Assembly: GCF_011397635.1 (NCBI RefSeq)
Contig: NC_064770.1
Location: forward strand, 24,535,603 to 24,599,602
Direction of reading: 5' to 3'
DNA from: Epinephelus fuscoguttatus
Taxonomy: Eukaryota > Chordata > Actinopteri > Perciformes > Serranidae
Length of the DNA: 64,000 bases
The notes under the pieces were generated by a model. That model did not search any database, was not told the origin of the DNA, and worked only from the letters and a program-made list of their open reading frames with translations. Shown piece after piece: positions 19,072-29,836 of this stretch. Every line of letters starts with the position of its first letter. The first letter of the stretch is position 1. Made by a program: the position numbers and the translations under genes.

Positions 19072-19904
19072 TCTTTGTAGCGCAGCTGTCCTGTGAGAAC
19101 CCCGTATTTCTGAAAAGTCAGCGCTTCACGGTGTCAGAAAAACTTGTCTTCAGCTTGTGACAATGCATTTTCCAGATGATCCCAGAGGGTTTTTAAAAAG
19201 TTTATTTAGCTCATGAAGTAGGAGAAATTTCAAGGAACAGTTTATCACAAATATTCAACATCAACAAGAGATGAGGAGATGGGTGTAAGTTGTTCCTCCC
19301 TGCACTGTAAAAACTTGGTTATTTTAAATGTGGAAATTGTAGTGTAAAAGTTTGTGCTTAGTAAATCAAGTAACAAAGTTAAGATATCTAAGTGATTGGG
19401 AAACAAAAAAGAGCCATATAATCATGTACAAGGCATTATAAAAGCTTTGAATCTGTATTAGATACTGTCAAGGTCATTTACTCCTTTGATCATTCACTCC
19501 TTTGAATCTGTTGTCAAGGTCATTTACTGAAAGAACACACCATGTCCTGTTTAATGATGAAACACATACTCAGGTGCTGTAACTAGCACACACTTGCTCA
19601 CATATTGTACTCCAAGGTTTTATTTGCATGAAACTAGAAACACTGTGGGCCGTGTAGAAGTCCCTGGAATTCACATCTTGCATGAAACTAGACGCATTGT
19701 GGACTGTATAGAGAGTCCCCAGAATGCACATATTTTTAAAAAAAATAGAGCGAGAATGGAACCGAACCTAAGGGAAGGAATTTTGGGAAATTCCAGGCTA
19801 CATCACACCATTAAAAACGGGCCCAATCAGAAGTGGACACAAAGAAGTTCTCCACCAATAGAATTGGGTTCGAGTGGGAAGGATTAGCAAAAAAGGTGGA
19901 GACT
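19072..19904. other. No gene; unannotated intergenic DNA
   Basis: Includes a short internal duplication ('tgcatgaaactaga..cattgtgg' at about 19626 and 19680; 'ctcctttgaatct'/'ctcctttgatcat' at about 19480-19510). No ORF or TE recognised with confidence. Confidence 0.4.
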
Positions 19905-20090
19905 CGTCTGAATGACCTTGACTTTTGACCGCCAAATTCTAATCAATTCATTCTTGAGCCCAAGTGGACATTAGTGCCAAATTTGAGGAAATTCAAAGGT
20001 CTTCTTGAAATATCAAGTTCAAAGCACTTTATCATTCAGTCCAAGTGGATGTTTGTGACAAGTTTGTGGACATTTCCTTAAGGGCAAAAG
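19905..20090 (+). repeat. Fragment of the TGACCTT-rich dispersed repeat
   Basis: Reads 'tgaccttgacttttgaccg', 'ccaaattctaatcaattcat', then 'caagtggacattagtgccaaa', with a second unit 'tccaagtggatgtttgtga'. The same unit is repeated at 53700-54060 and 61130-61440. Confidence 0.75.
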
Positions 20091-20109
20091 TACCATCTGG
20101 TCCTGCAGG

Positions 20110-20140
<31 letters not shown>

Positions 20141-20141
20141 T
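20110..20141. repeat. (AATC)n microsatellite
   Basis: Eight tandem AATC units directly before the dispersed repeat at 20142, probably its simple-repeat tail. Confidence 0.9.
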
Positions 20142-20345
20142 TTATTTATAAAGCCCAATATCACAAATCACAATTTGCCTCACAGGGCTTTACAGCATAC
20201 GACATCCCTCTGTGCTTTGGACCCTCACAGCGGATAAGGAAAAACTCCCCAAAAAACCCTTTAACGGGGGAAAAAAACGGTAGAAACCTCAGGAAGAGCA
20301 ACTGAGGAGGGATCCCTCTTCCAGGATGGACAGACGTGCAATAGA
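20142..20345 (+). repeat. Dispersed teleost repeat ('aagcccaatatcacaaatca')
   Basis: Contains 'ttgcctcacagggctttaca', 'agcggataaggaaaaactcc' and 'gtagaaacctcaggaagagc', which I recognise as a very common fish interspersed repeat, probably a LINE or SINE end given its (AATC)n tail. Family name not assigned. Confidence 0.7.
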
Positions 20346-20398
20346 TGTCGTACAGAACAGATCAGCATAACAAATTAACAGTAATCCGTATGAGACAA

Positions 20399-20400
20399 AA

Positions 20401-20431
<31 letters not shown>

Positions 20432-20440
20432 GAGAGAGAG
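20399..20440. repeat. (GA)n microsatellite
   Basis: GA run broken once by GACA. Confidence 0.95.
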
Positions 20441-20619
20441 ATGCAGGACAGACGGTAATGACAGTAGCTTACAACAACATTAATGAAAGTAATAATATTA
20501 TAGTTATAGTTCTGGCTACTGTGGTACAATATGTTGAAAGTATATATCTGACAGTATACATGTGTGACAATAATCATATGTGTATAATAACAGTAGGAGT
20601 ATGACTAATGACTAATGAT

Positions 20620-20990
20620 GGCAGCAGCAGCAGGAGGTCCATGAGGTTTGTTTTAAATGAGAATTAAAAGACAAATCTTGATCAAATATTACTCCGAGGT
20701 TTCTTACGGTAGTGCTAGAGGCCAGAGCAATGCCATCTAGAGAAACTATGTCATCAGATAAAGAGTCTCTGAGTTGTTTCGGGCCAAGAACAATAACTTC
20801 AGCTTTGTCTGAATTTAACATCAGGAAATTGGAGCTCATCCAGGTTTTTATGTCTTTAAGGCGGTTATGGAGTTTAGTTAATTGATTACTTTCTTCTGGC
20901 AGGAAGATAACAGCACTCAACCAAACTGTCCACATCTGGAAGTCCCTAAATAAACCCTGCGCCATCAACCACCTTACGATCAGATGAGGT
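20620..20990 (-). pseudogene. L2-like LINE reverse transcriptase fragment
   Basis: The minus strand encodes LKDIKTWMSSNFLMLNSDKAEV and then VRNLGVIFDQDLSFNSHLK. This is the post-catalytic palm/thumb portion of non-LTR reverse transcriptase, of the L2/Maui type (WMSxNFLxLNxDKxEV). It is a 5'-truncated and 3'-broken copy of about 100 codons; the YADD core is not present. Confidence 0.8.
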
Positions 20991-22402
20991 TCCTAAATGA
21001 GGGACATGAGGATTTAAGATGAAGCCACAAGGTAATGGTGATAACCCATTACCTGTTCATATTGTGCTGCTGCAACAGGCTCCATCTCTACCCCCCTTTT
21101 CATTGCCTGTGTCTGTACAGCCCTCTTCTGTCTGTGCACACTGGCTGCTAAGCTGTCAAAGTCTGCAATCCTTGAATGATCCCTTTGAAAACAAATGAAG
21201 TTCGGACACAGTGCCAGGTCTTGTTGGTGCTCTGTTCCCTTGTTTCCATCTCCAGTGACACTACATCAGAGAGAGTGACAGTCATGCCACAGTAGTAGCT
21301 GTTCTCATTTTCATTTAGAGCGGAGCATAATTATGTATCTGTGGTGGAAGAGGAAACAGTGGCTGATGGTCAGTGGTAGTGGTGGTCAGTCGGGCGAGGG
21401 CCTGGTAAGTTAACACTGATCCTCAGGGCATGTTTCCGAACTCTGTTGCAACCTTATCCACAGGATGTCTGTTTGAAGCTGGCAGTAAATGATACATTTG
21501 TCAGTTGCTTCCAATATAAGGAAGGTTTGTTCGAAGGTCATGAGAAAAACTGATCACTTGGTAGGGAGACTGGAACAGGGCAACAGAGGCTGGGTGTGAT
21601 ACCATCATCTTCATCTTCTGTATTTCTTTGGGAGTGGATTTGCTGCAGGTGGTTTTAATATTGAGACTTGTATTGTATTAATAGGTTTTGGGGTGAGGCC
21701 TATTCACCATGGAGGGACATGCCTTGTCTGTGGCAGCGAGATTTTACTAACTATAGGAACAGATTTGCCGTCCAGCTGAAGAAAATGTGCCGAAATGCCC
21801 AACTTGATGATCGCAGTGACCCTGGCCAGCTTTGCAATCAAACGTTTGACTGCCTAATGAAGGGACCTTCAGTGTGACACTCCACCTACAGTGAGAGAAA
21901 ACAGAAACAAAGTAAACAGTCTATAAAATGTTTATTTTCATAAGATACATCCCAAAACTTTTGCAAGGTCATGGTTGTAGGTTCATCGATTCATTCATTG
22001 CCCATCAATTAACTGTGCGGAAACCATTCTCTAATAACAGTGTTTGTGTATGTTGTCCAGCAGGGAAAGGGGATATACTAGTTTGAAAGCAAATTAGTTC
22101 ACATTGAACAGGACAACATTCAATCTGAACACTTATTTGTCTATTAATCAATATACAGGTTACCCAAATACCTGTATATTGTAAAGGGTGTCATTTCTTC
22201 ACAATGAAGAAGACAAGTCCTCGCTGAAAAATCACTGTAAGTTAGCTTGTAAGCTAGATGACCCAATGTTGTTACAAATATAACACCTAACGCTTGTTAA
22301 CACAACGTATAACCTTGACGAAATATAGTACATTGTATTTAATAACAAGAATTTTGAGCAATATACCAGTAGTTTACCACAATCATAAAGCTGCTAACAG
22401 TC
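20991..22402. other. No gene recognised
   Basis: Plus ORF 21668-21877 and a minus open stretch at about 21150-21330 (reading ..WHCVRTSFVFKGIIQGLQ..) might be decayed transposon coding sequence, but I cannot place a family. A 17-bp duplication 'ggttacccaaatacctgtatatt'-type motif occurs near 22155-22180. Confidence 0.35.
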
Positions 22403-23036
22403 AGTACGTTTACATGACACTTGAAAAAAATGAATTATTGGACAACTGAAGTGCATGTAAATGCGTTACTCCAACTAATAATGGAGTTCTCCAACTCCGA
22501 TTAAGACACCCAGATAATGCGATTGGAATTCAGTTTTCTCTGGCATGTAAACGCCTTAATCTTAAACTAGACAATGCATGTGTGCCTGCTCCACACCCCC
22601 CGCGCTGGCGTATGACCCCGGAACAGACAAGACATGCTAATGTTGTAGCCCTCCAACAGCATACGGCGTTCTTGTCTGTCTCTCAAAATCACCATGACCA
22701 CGAGGGATAGCGTGCACCTTATCTGCACAATCAGTAACGTGTACATTACGTATGAGATGAACAAAGCTGTACGGTTATCCATCTTGCTGTTGTTCGAAAA
22801 TGCCAGTCTGCCGCCTGACTCCAGTTGTTTACTATTAAGTGACATAATAGGTCAACCGGAGAGGGGGCCGTATTAACCCGCTGAAACAACGCATATCGCC
22901 ACCTAGTGTTGAGGAAGAGGACACGTCAGTAATTCGATTTTCTCAGTTGCACGTAAACTGGGAAAAGGACAGAAGTCCGATTAGATGCCACAATCGAATT
23001 TTGAGCATAGCTCGATTAAGCTGTGCATGTAAACGT
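22403..23036. mobile_element. MITE-like element, inverted termini AGTACGTTTACATG
   Basis: Left end 'agtacgtttacatgacac' (22403) and right end 'gtgcatgtaaacgtact' (to about 23036) are inverted repeats. Inner sequences 'ctccgattaa' and 'aagtccgattagatg' also pair, over ~630 bp with no transposase. Non-autonomous DNA transposon; superfamily not determined. Confidence 0.65.
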
Positions 23037-24949
23037 ACTAACAAAGTTGATGTTTGCTGATCAGCTAGCACACCAACATACAGACAGCAGCTGGCAAATT
23101 TGTTAGCTTACCTGCAATATCAGTGACGTACCCCTTATCCAGGTGATGTATCCTTTCAGCAAATCTGCTCTTGGTATCCGACGTCCCTCCTCAGTCCAGC
23201 ATTCATTGTTCACGGTGAAATGTTGTAACAGCTCAAGGTTTGTGGTCCAAGTCATTGTTGTTTCGACGTACTATGGGGTATCCACCTGGGCCACTCCCAC
23301 CTCAGCCTCGCTTTCAATTTCAAAATGGCATCCACATGAAAATTACAGTTCTCATACATTTAATTTATCTGCAGATATCCAGGTGTGGGTGGGAACGCAC
23401 ACAGGGTTTAAAGCCTGCAACTTCGTACCAGTCATTTAGAACTGAAGAAGCTTCTTGGATGAGAGGCAAAACGTCTTCAAGAGCAAGCAAGTCCAGTTGT
23501 CTACCATATAGCACTTACAACTTTAGTTTGTGTTGCTCACAGCATTGAACGTTTTTCACCCACAGACGTCACTTACAGCAGTTTTGTAAGTTATTTCATA
23601 CCAAAAAAGGCTCCGGTGCGACTGCTACAACTGAATTTTTAGTCACACTGTGAGGATGCTGATTCTAGCATTTAGCTCAGATGCTACAACTTAAGGGGAC
23701 AGTTCATATATATATATATATATAAGTATACACACACCATATGCGTGACATTCCAAATCAGAAATTGTTTGTTCAATCATTACAAAAGTCGCACGATATG
23801 TTTCATAACAATGTGGAACCACAAATGTACAATCATTTTGAAATCGCTCCATAGGGGGCGCCACTTGTTTCTAACAAGTGCACTGGCCTTGCACAGAAAT
23901 TGGCCATAAATGGACAGTCAGTCCAAACACCACCAAACTCAGAGGATGCTTTTAATTAAGTTGTTGAAGCATGTTCCAAAAATGTTTCTGTAATTGACCA
24001 ATATGGGGCGACAGTGTAGCCAAAGAAGAGTGTGGCTAGGCAGAGATTTGGACATAAAGCATCTGTCCATTGACATAAATCTGGTTGTTTATCTGTTATG
24101 CAGGTGTCATTGGTAATAAGTGAAGCATTGCTTTAAATTTTTAAAATAAAATTCACAGTGGACCTTACTATGGAGTAACTACTGGCTACTGCTGAGTATT
24201 ATCTGAGTACTATTTCTGTATTAGGGCGTCATGGAATAGAGATTGAAGTTGACTGCACTTTTTGCATGCCCTTCAAATTAAAATAAGACTGTAGTAACCT
24301 CACACCTGAGAAGTTAACACCATTCATCAGCTCAAGAATCATAAGAGAAATAAGGTTAAAAAAAATGACTGAGTGGTAAATGATAATAAAAATGTGACAA
24401 AAATACAGATTAGATAACATAAAAATAAAAATTATACAGCCAGCATGGACTGTTAAAGGTTAAACTGTAAAGTATCAAGACCTTCATTTATGACACCTGC
24501 ATTAGATATATTTGTTTTCATGACTGTCATAGATCTGTCTAATGCAGGTGTCATAAATTGTCAAGGGTGTTATTGTATTTTTACAATGTTATTGAACTTT
24601 TCGATTTGAAGGACAAGATGTGCTTACAACTTTAATTTATAGGACACCCTCATTTAAAAAATGCAAACAATACTCATCAACATCAAGCTCATGGTTTCTC
24701 CTCACAGATTACCAAACGCGCTTCACAGGTTGCCATCAGTCACTGATAAACAAAAACAAATCCTGTAACTTCAACTACTGAACAAAACTTCCAAAGCGAA
24801 ATCAGCTAATGAGCCATTCACACATTGACAGTGATGAATAAATGGCACGCGGATCACATTGCCATCACGTGCACAGGTTATACCTTCCTAGAATTCAGAT
24901 AAACTTACCTTAATATTCCTTCCGACCTCTCACGCCCATACCTGTACCG
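23037..24949. other. Intergenic, no gene recognised
   Basis: Holds the short dispersed repeat at 23437-23520, a (TA)10 tract at 23706-23724, and a pair of 'taatgcaggtgtcat'/'gacacctgcattaga' inverted copies at about 24495-24555 with related 'atgcaggtgtcattggta' at 24100. No convincing coding exon. Confidence 0.4.
23437..23520 (+). repeat. Short dispersed repeat copy A ('gaactgaagaagcttcttgg')
   Basis: About 82 bp with close homology to 26556-26640, both starting 'tagaactgaagaagcttctt' and ending 'tagcacttac'/'aagcacttac'. Common in teleost genomes; function none inferred. Confidence 0.75.
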
Positions 24950-25460
24950 GCCGGCTCATGAAATAATCCGGTCTGCACCTTTCCTTTGCTCTCACGGTGC
25001 CTCCCGACGCGTCACATCTCTCATCTGTCAATCAGCGGCACCTTTACCTGAGACAGGGCCGCCCCTCCCTAAACGCAGAACACGCTGTGGGTTGGGCCTC
25101 ATCTTCCAGGGGGGCCACATTTTGCGCGAGGGGACGCATTTGCGCATATGCGCAATGGATGCGCACATGCGGTACCGTGAGGCACGCATAGAATCAGCTC
25201 GAGGAAGGAGAGAAGAGACCTGACCGCCCATGCGTCGCTGCAATGATTGACAGCACTCGACATCTGAACAATAAGAGGGGTGCGCTGGCAGGCACTTGCA
25301 GAGCTGCAGCAGGTGAAGAGTTGTCGACATGTCGTCCAAAAGAGCCTCAGGAGTATGTGCGGGAAGGCAGGGCGGGCGGGCTCCACGGAGGGGGAGACCC
25401 GAGCCTCGGGGGTATGTGCGGGGAGGTCAGATGCTCCCAGAGAGGGGAGAGGGAGAAATA
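24950..25460. promoter_or_regulatory. GC- and CpG-rich block, possible promoter/CpG island
   Basis: In an AT-rich surround this ~500-bp block is GC-rich with frequent CpG ('ccgacgcgtcac', 'gcgcgaggggacgc'). It holds the palindrome TGCGCATATGCGCA (25141-25154) and a nearby GCGCACATGC, which resemble NRF-1-type half-sites. Several overlapping ORFs on both strands are explained by composition. It could be a CpG island promoter for an unseen transcript, or a GC-rich repeat. Confidence 0.4.
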
Positions 25461-26410
25461 TAGCTAAATAAGATGAAAATAGAAAAGAATGTATCTGTAT
25501 TTTATTTCTGTTTTCAGTGTTTACTCAAGGTTGGGGGATTGAGGTGGTGGAAGTTACTTTCTTTTGATGAGTAATTGATGGTTATTTGTAACTCAGATTT
25601 GTTTATTTATTTATTTCAGTTTGAAGTTATTTTTATTTAATATTTATTTATTTCATTTTGAATTTTTTTATTTTATTTGACTCATGCAGCCAAACTACTG
25701 TATCTATACAGTACATTTGTTATTGCCAGTAAAGGCTATCAAGTTAAATGGCAAGTTGTTGTACGGTCATTTTGTACCTATGATACGTTTGGGATGGGGG
25801 CCTCCAAATAAAATTTCGCTTAGGGCCCCAATTTGGTCAGGGGCAGCCGTGGCTCTGGGTCATGGTCTGGTTGTTTGACTTGCCATCAATAAATGCCAAC
25901 GTTATCAAAATGATGATCCAAAAGCAATATAAAACTATGAGACAAAGTGGATAGGACACAGGATTTTTAATTACAATATCAGGCTAGAAATTTAAACTTC
26001 ATCTTGAAGGTGGTGCTAAAGGAAAGGCCACCAGGTCTCTCTTTTTTATGTGAGTGCTTTCGCATGTTAGTGGTCTAGGGTAGAATTTAGTGGCACCTAG
26101 TGTTAAGGTTGCAGAACTGAAACTCTTCCTGTGTGCCAAGTGTTTTGGAAAATTGGTAGCCAATGCCAATGGTTCTATCTAAAGTCAGTGATTTGTCCTT
26201 TCTGGGGTACTGTAGAAAAACAATGGCAAACTCTGTGGAAGAGGACCTGCTCCCTATGTTGATATAAATGACTATGAATGAGGTTTTATGTCTGTCACTG
26301 TCTTGCCAATTGTGCTTATGTGCTTTGCTTGGTGCTTTTGTGTCTTTGTTTGTGGCTATGTGCTTTTGTCTATGTTGTGTTTTATGTTGCACCTTTGCCT
26401 TGTCAGTGTG
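25461..26410. other. Intergenic, no gene recognised
   Basis: T-rich followed by a segment at about 25800-25840 ('cctccaaataaaatttcgct', 'agggccccaatttggtcagg') that looks like the end of a DNA transposon. Otherwise nothing recognised. Confidence 0.35.
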
Positions 26411-26476
26411 TGCTGTCTCTGGGTACTCCGGCTTCCTCCCACAGTCCAAAGACATGCAGCTTAATTGGTGACTCTA
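26411..26476 (+). repeat. SINE fragment (same family as 35472-35873 and 48098-48390)
   Basis: Reads 'gggtactccggcttcctccc', 'acagtccaaagacatgcag', 'ttaattggtgactctaa', which is the middle of the SINE. Confidence 0.85.
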
Positions 26477-26555
26477 AGAAGATAATGTTGGCATTGTACG
26501 TTTCTGCAAAACACGTCAATTTTAACTTACTTACTTAACTTACTTAATATTTCTT

Positions 26556-26640
26556 CAGTTCTAGAACTGAAGAAGCTTCTTGGATAGGAGGTCAAACATC
26601 TCCAAGAAACTCAAGCAAGTCCAGTTGCCTACGATAAAGC
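26556..26640 (+). repeat. Short dispersed repeat copy B
   Basis: Pairs with 23437-23520. Confidence 0.75.
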
Positions 26641-27884
26641 ACTTACGATTGCCATGACCCGGATGACTGGGAATCTTCACCAACAAAACACGGACATGTT
26701 ACATTTGTACGTTGCATACGTTTCATTTCAGCGTTTCTAAGGTGGCGTAGTTTATGAGCTGATGTCGTCACAGGAAGGTGGAGGGATGTGCAGACCTCCA
26801 AAACACCAAAACCGGTTGTTTTTAGCAAGACGTTGCTGTGTTTCCAGATGAGATTGTGCCACCAAAATCGAGTATTTTAAGCCAAAACTTCATCCATTCC
26901 TTACCATAACCAATTGTTTTTTGTGCCTAATCATAAACATATTAACCAGTGTTGTTGAAATAGAAAGAAATGAATGTTTCAGCATATCTGCCACATAGCA
27001 GATAGTAAAATTACAAATGTAACATATCAGTGGTTTGCAGAAATGTCTAATGCCAATGTTTACTCTCACAGTTGAATACCATGATATTTAATGAGAATTT
27101 CCCTTCATAAATGAACACAGAAAGAGAAAACATAAGGCAATAAATCAAAGCTCAGGTATCAAACGATATAACTGATGATTCTCTGACACGACAACAAGCC
27201 AGGTAAACAGCAGCAGTCACTTCCTGAGCACAGTGTTTTTGGAGAGGACCGAAATAGACGCTTCATGTTTTATTTAGCAGACAGCAGACAGACTGCCAAA
27301 CCTGAGCTGACAGTTAAATGCACTGCACGTAATTAAAGAGGGGAGGAAAAAACTCTTAAGCAGCTGCCAAATGACTGAAGCTCTTGAGTGTGGAGGCAAT
27401 TTGGAGATAAACTGCAGTAATGAAAAAAAGATCTGGATTGTAGCGCACATTTTTAATGTACTTTCCTTTTTTAACAGAAGTACATAATGTGTTGATTTAA
27501 TTCCGATCCCAGATTGCATTTACCTTCATTTGAGTTAAAGTTAACTCTGGAACTGCTGTGGTGCTGCAGTAGAGATCGTTGTGTACAAACCTGTGTCCTT
27601 TTCTGTGTTATTTTCAGACATCCTTCCTGTGCAGTGGAAAGGCGTCACATCTCTGAAAAAAATAAAGTGCACATAAAAGAGGACAGTCTTGGCAGGCTGA
27701 ATTGATGACCACATGTTTTGTTTAACTAATGGTGATTTCCAGAAAATCTTTGTGAAATCATACACAGACTCCTGGTAGCACTGATGAAGGTGAACGATGA
27801 TGTGTCATCGGTAAAATTAATGTAACAGTGATTCAGCTCTGCAGAGTGCCGCATGCTGGAAACATTTTGCAAGTGTTCATGAAC
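26641..27884. other. Intergenic, no gene recognised
   Basis: About 26975-27060 contains an inverse-orientation copy of a motif shared with 434-500 and 37280-37325 ('gcagaaa.gtctaatgcca'). No coding evidence. Confidence 0.35.
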
Positions 27885-28500
27885 AACTTGGTCTCACTCT
27901 GAAGACGTCGAAATCTGGCGCTTGGGCAGTGACTTGTGATGCCAGATGTCCTTTCACCTCGGCACTCTGGGGGAAACGCAGCAGAACAAGAACAAAAGTT
28001 AAGGCAGCAAAAGTCCAAGTAGGGTGTGCGGAAGGGGTGGTGGACAGGTCCAACAAACATGGACTTTCACCCGGGAGAGTTGTGTTCATGTCCTGTGAGA
28101 CTATTAAACCATACCCTGTTCTTTTTTCCTAAAGCTAACCACGTATGTTAGTTGTTGGAGGAAAAAAAACATTGATTCGCGTTGTTGTAGTTTATTTTGA
28201 AAGAGACTGTATGTAAATTGTAAATTTCCCATCAAAACAGATGGGTATTTTGAAATGAGATAATGCATGTAACAGGCAGAACTTGACATGGCGTCCCAGA
28301 ACGTCAACAACCAACACACCCAGGGTACCTTTCATGTCGTATCTGGATGTGGAAAGTCATAAGATAAGATAAATAAATTTTATTGTCCCAAGCAGGAAAT
28401 TTGTTTTGGGTACAAAGTGTGACATGGCTGCATAGCCCCACCAAGTCCATGACCAAATGTCGATATGTGACAAGGTAGGAGTGAGAATGTGTTGTCATGA
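27885..28500 (+). repeat. Dispersed repeat family X, copy 1
   Basis: Same unit as 32868-33440 and 50473-50705. Shared blocks: 'aaagttaaggcagcaaaagt', 'gcatgtaacaggcagaactt', 'aacaaccaacacacccaggg', 'gagtgagaatgtgttgt'. The copy is interrupted by the insertion at 28359-28442. Confidence 0.85.
28359..28442 (-). mobile_element. LINE 3'-tail insertion in repeat X copy 1
   Basis: 84 bp starting 'ataagataagataaataaat' and continuing 'tttattgtcccaagcagg' interrupt the unit between 'ggatgtggaaagtc' and 'catgacc', which are contiguous in the copy at 50473. The 5-bp AAGTC duplication at 28354-28358 and 28443-28447 marks the target site. A TTATC-type tail in the same orientation class is also seen at 39727-39765. 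Confidence 0.75.
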
Positions 28501-29589
28501 AACAAAGTGAATATCATGACAGTAAAAGTGTACTCCACTGATTTAGCACTGCACCGCTACAACATCGTCAAACTCGCAAAGGAAAATTTAGAAAAGAATC
28601 AAGCAGCAAGACCAATGATATCTTCCTTTCGAAAACCTGACACTTACATTACCCATGATGCAGCTCGACCGCTCACAGCTTGTGCTATGCTAATCAGTCC
28701 TTTCAGGATGTTGCCATGTTGTGATCACAACAATTAATCCAGTCACTGCAAATTTTACTGTTTAAATTGGTGAAATCATATTAAATTGTAGAGCTGCACA
28801 CAGCGTAGTGATTTGCTCACCCTCCTCTGTTTATCATGAGACTACTGCTGCATCAGTGTGCGCTCTGTGCCTGGGCATAGTCACTCATATGCAAGGACAG
28901 AGCTAACTGTTAGCAACACTCAGCTAGTGTTAGTTGCAGTTAACGACAGAGACGAGCTGTTTCAGTGTCGGTGTGAGTTTGTTGGGACCGCTATGGCAAC
29001 AGTCCCCAAAATCACAAATAGATTCTAGTTTTGTGTTAAACACGTAATCCTTGTAATAATAGTCAATGGTTCTGAGATATTTTTTCTATTTTCACTTGCC
29101 CCCGTCATTTTATTGCAAATTTTTAAAAAAGGCCTCGAAATATTGTAACATGGATCAAAATATTATAGAAAAGCTGCCGTAAACTCAAGCATTTCAGGCC
29201 ACAACAATCCCAAATACAGTTCACGAAACCCTGGAGACACTGGCTAACGAAGCAGGTGATATCACATAAGCAAAGACTTCCCTTTAGTCTCAAAAGGTCT
29301 CTAACTTTGTCACATAAGTTGCATTAAGCACTATGTGCCCAAAACAAATGTCCCCTTTAGGACAATCAAGTTTATCTTATATTATATTATCTTATAAACA
29401 TGTAGTATTGGTTAATGTGTAATAAATATATTGAGTTTCTTTTTAATGTACAGGGAGGCCAACAAGCTGATTACACAGTTATCACTAAACAACTTTGATC
29501 TTGTTTACAACATAAGTCCTATACATCTCTCACCCTAAATAACCCCATAGCTTTACTCTCTCGAATTAGTCTATTGAATTAGCACACGA
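28501..29589. other. Intergenic, no gene recognised
   Basis: No ORF, repeat or RNA gene recognised. Confidence 0.4.
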
Positions 29590-29836
29590 GGCCCATCTTA
29601 GCTGCTCTGAACTGGCTTACTGTTAAATTTACAATTGATTTTAAGGTCCTCTTCCTTGTATACAAAGCCCAACATGGGCTAGGACCAAGTTACATTGCTG
29701 ACTCCCTTATTAACTATTTGACTCTAAGAACACTGCAATCATCTGCTAGTGGTTTACTGGAGGCTCCCAGCAACAGCCCAGAGAAGATCAGGGATGCGGC
29801 CTTTCTCAGTGACGCCCCAAAGCTATGGAACTTTGC
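29590..29836 (+). pseudogene. L2-like LINE ORF2 C-terminal fragment
   Basis: The plus strand encodes LNWLTVKFTIDFKVLFLVYK, then AQHGLGPSYIADSLINYLTL, then IRDAAFLSDAPKLWN. This is the conserved segment after the RT thumb in L2/CR1-type LINEs. 5' and 3' truncated; non-functional. Confidence 0.8.

Noticed and set aside
20045..20305. Plus ORF across the (AATC)n and repeat.
   Set aside because: Repeat translation (NQSINQSIN), not a gene.
25028..25471. Overlapping ORFs on both strands in the CpG-rich block.
   Set aside because: Stop-poor because of GC content; no family and mutually overlapping.
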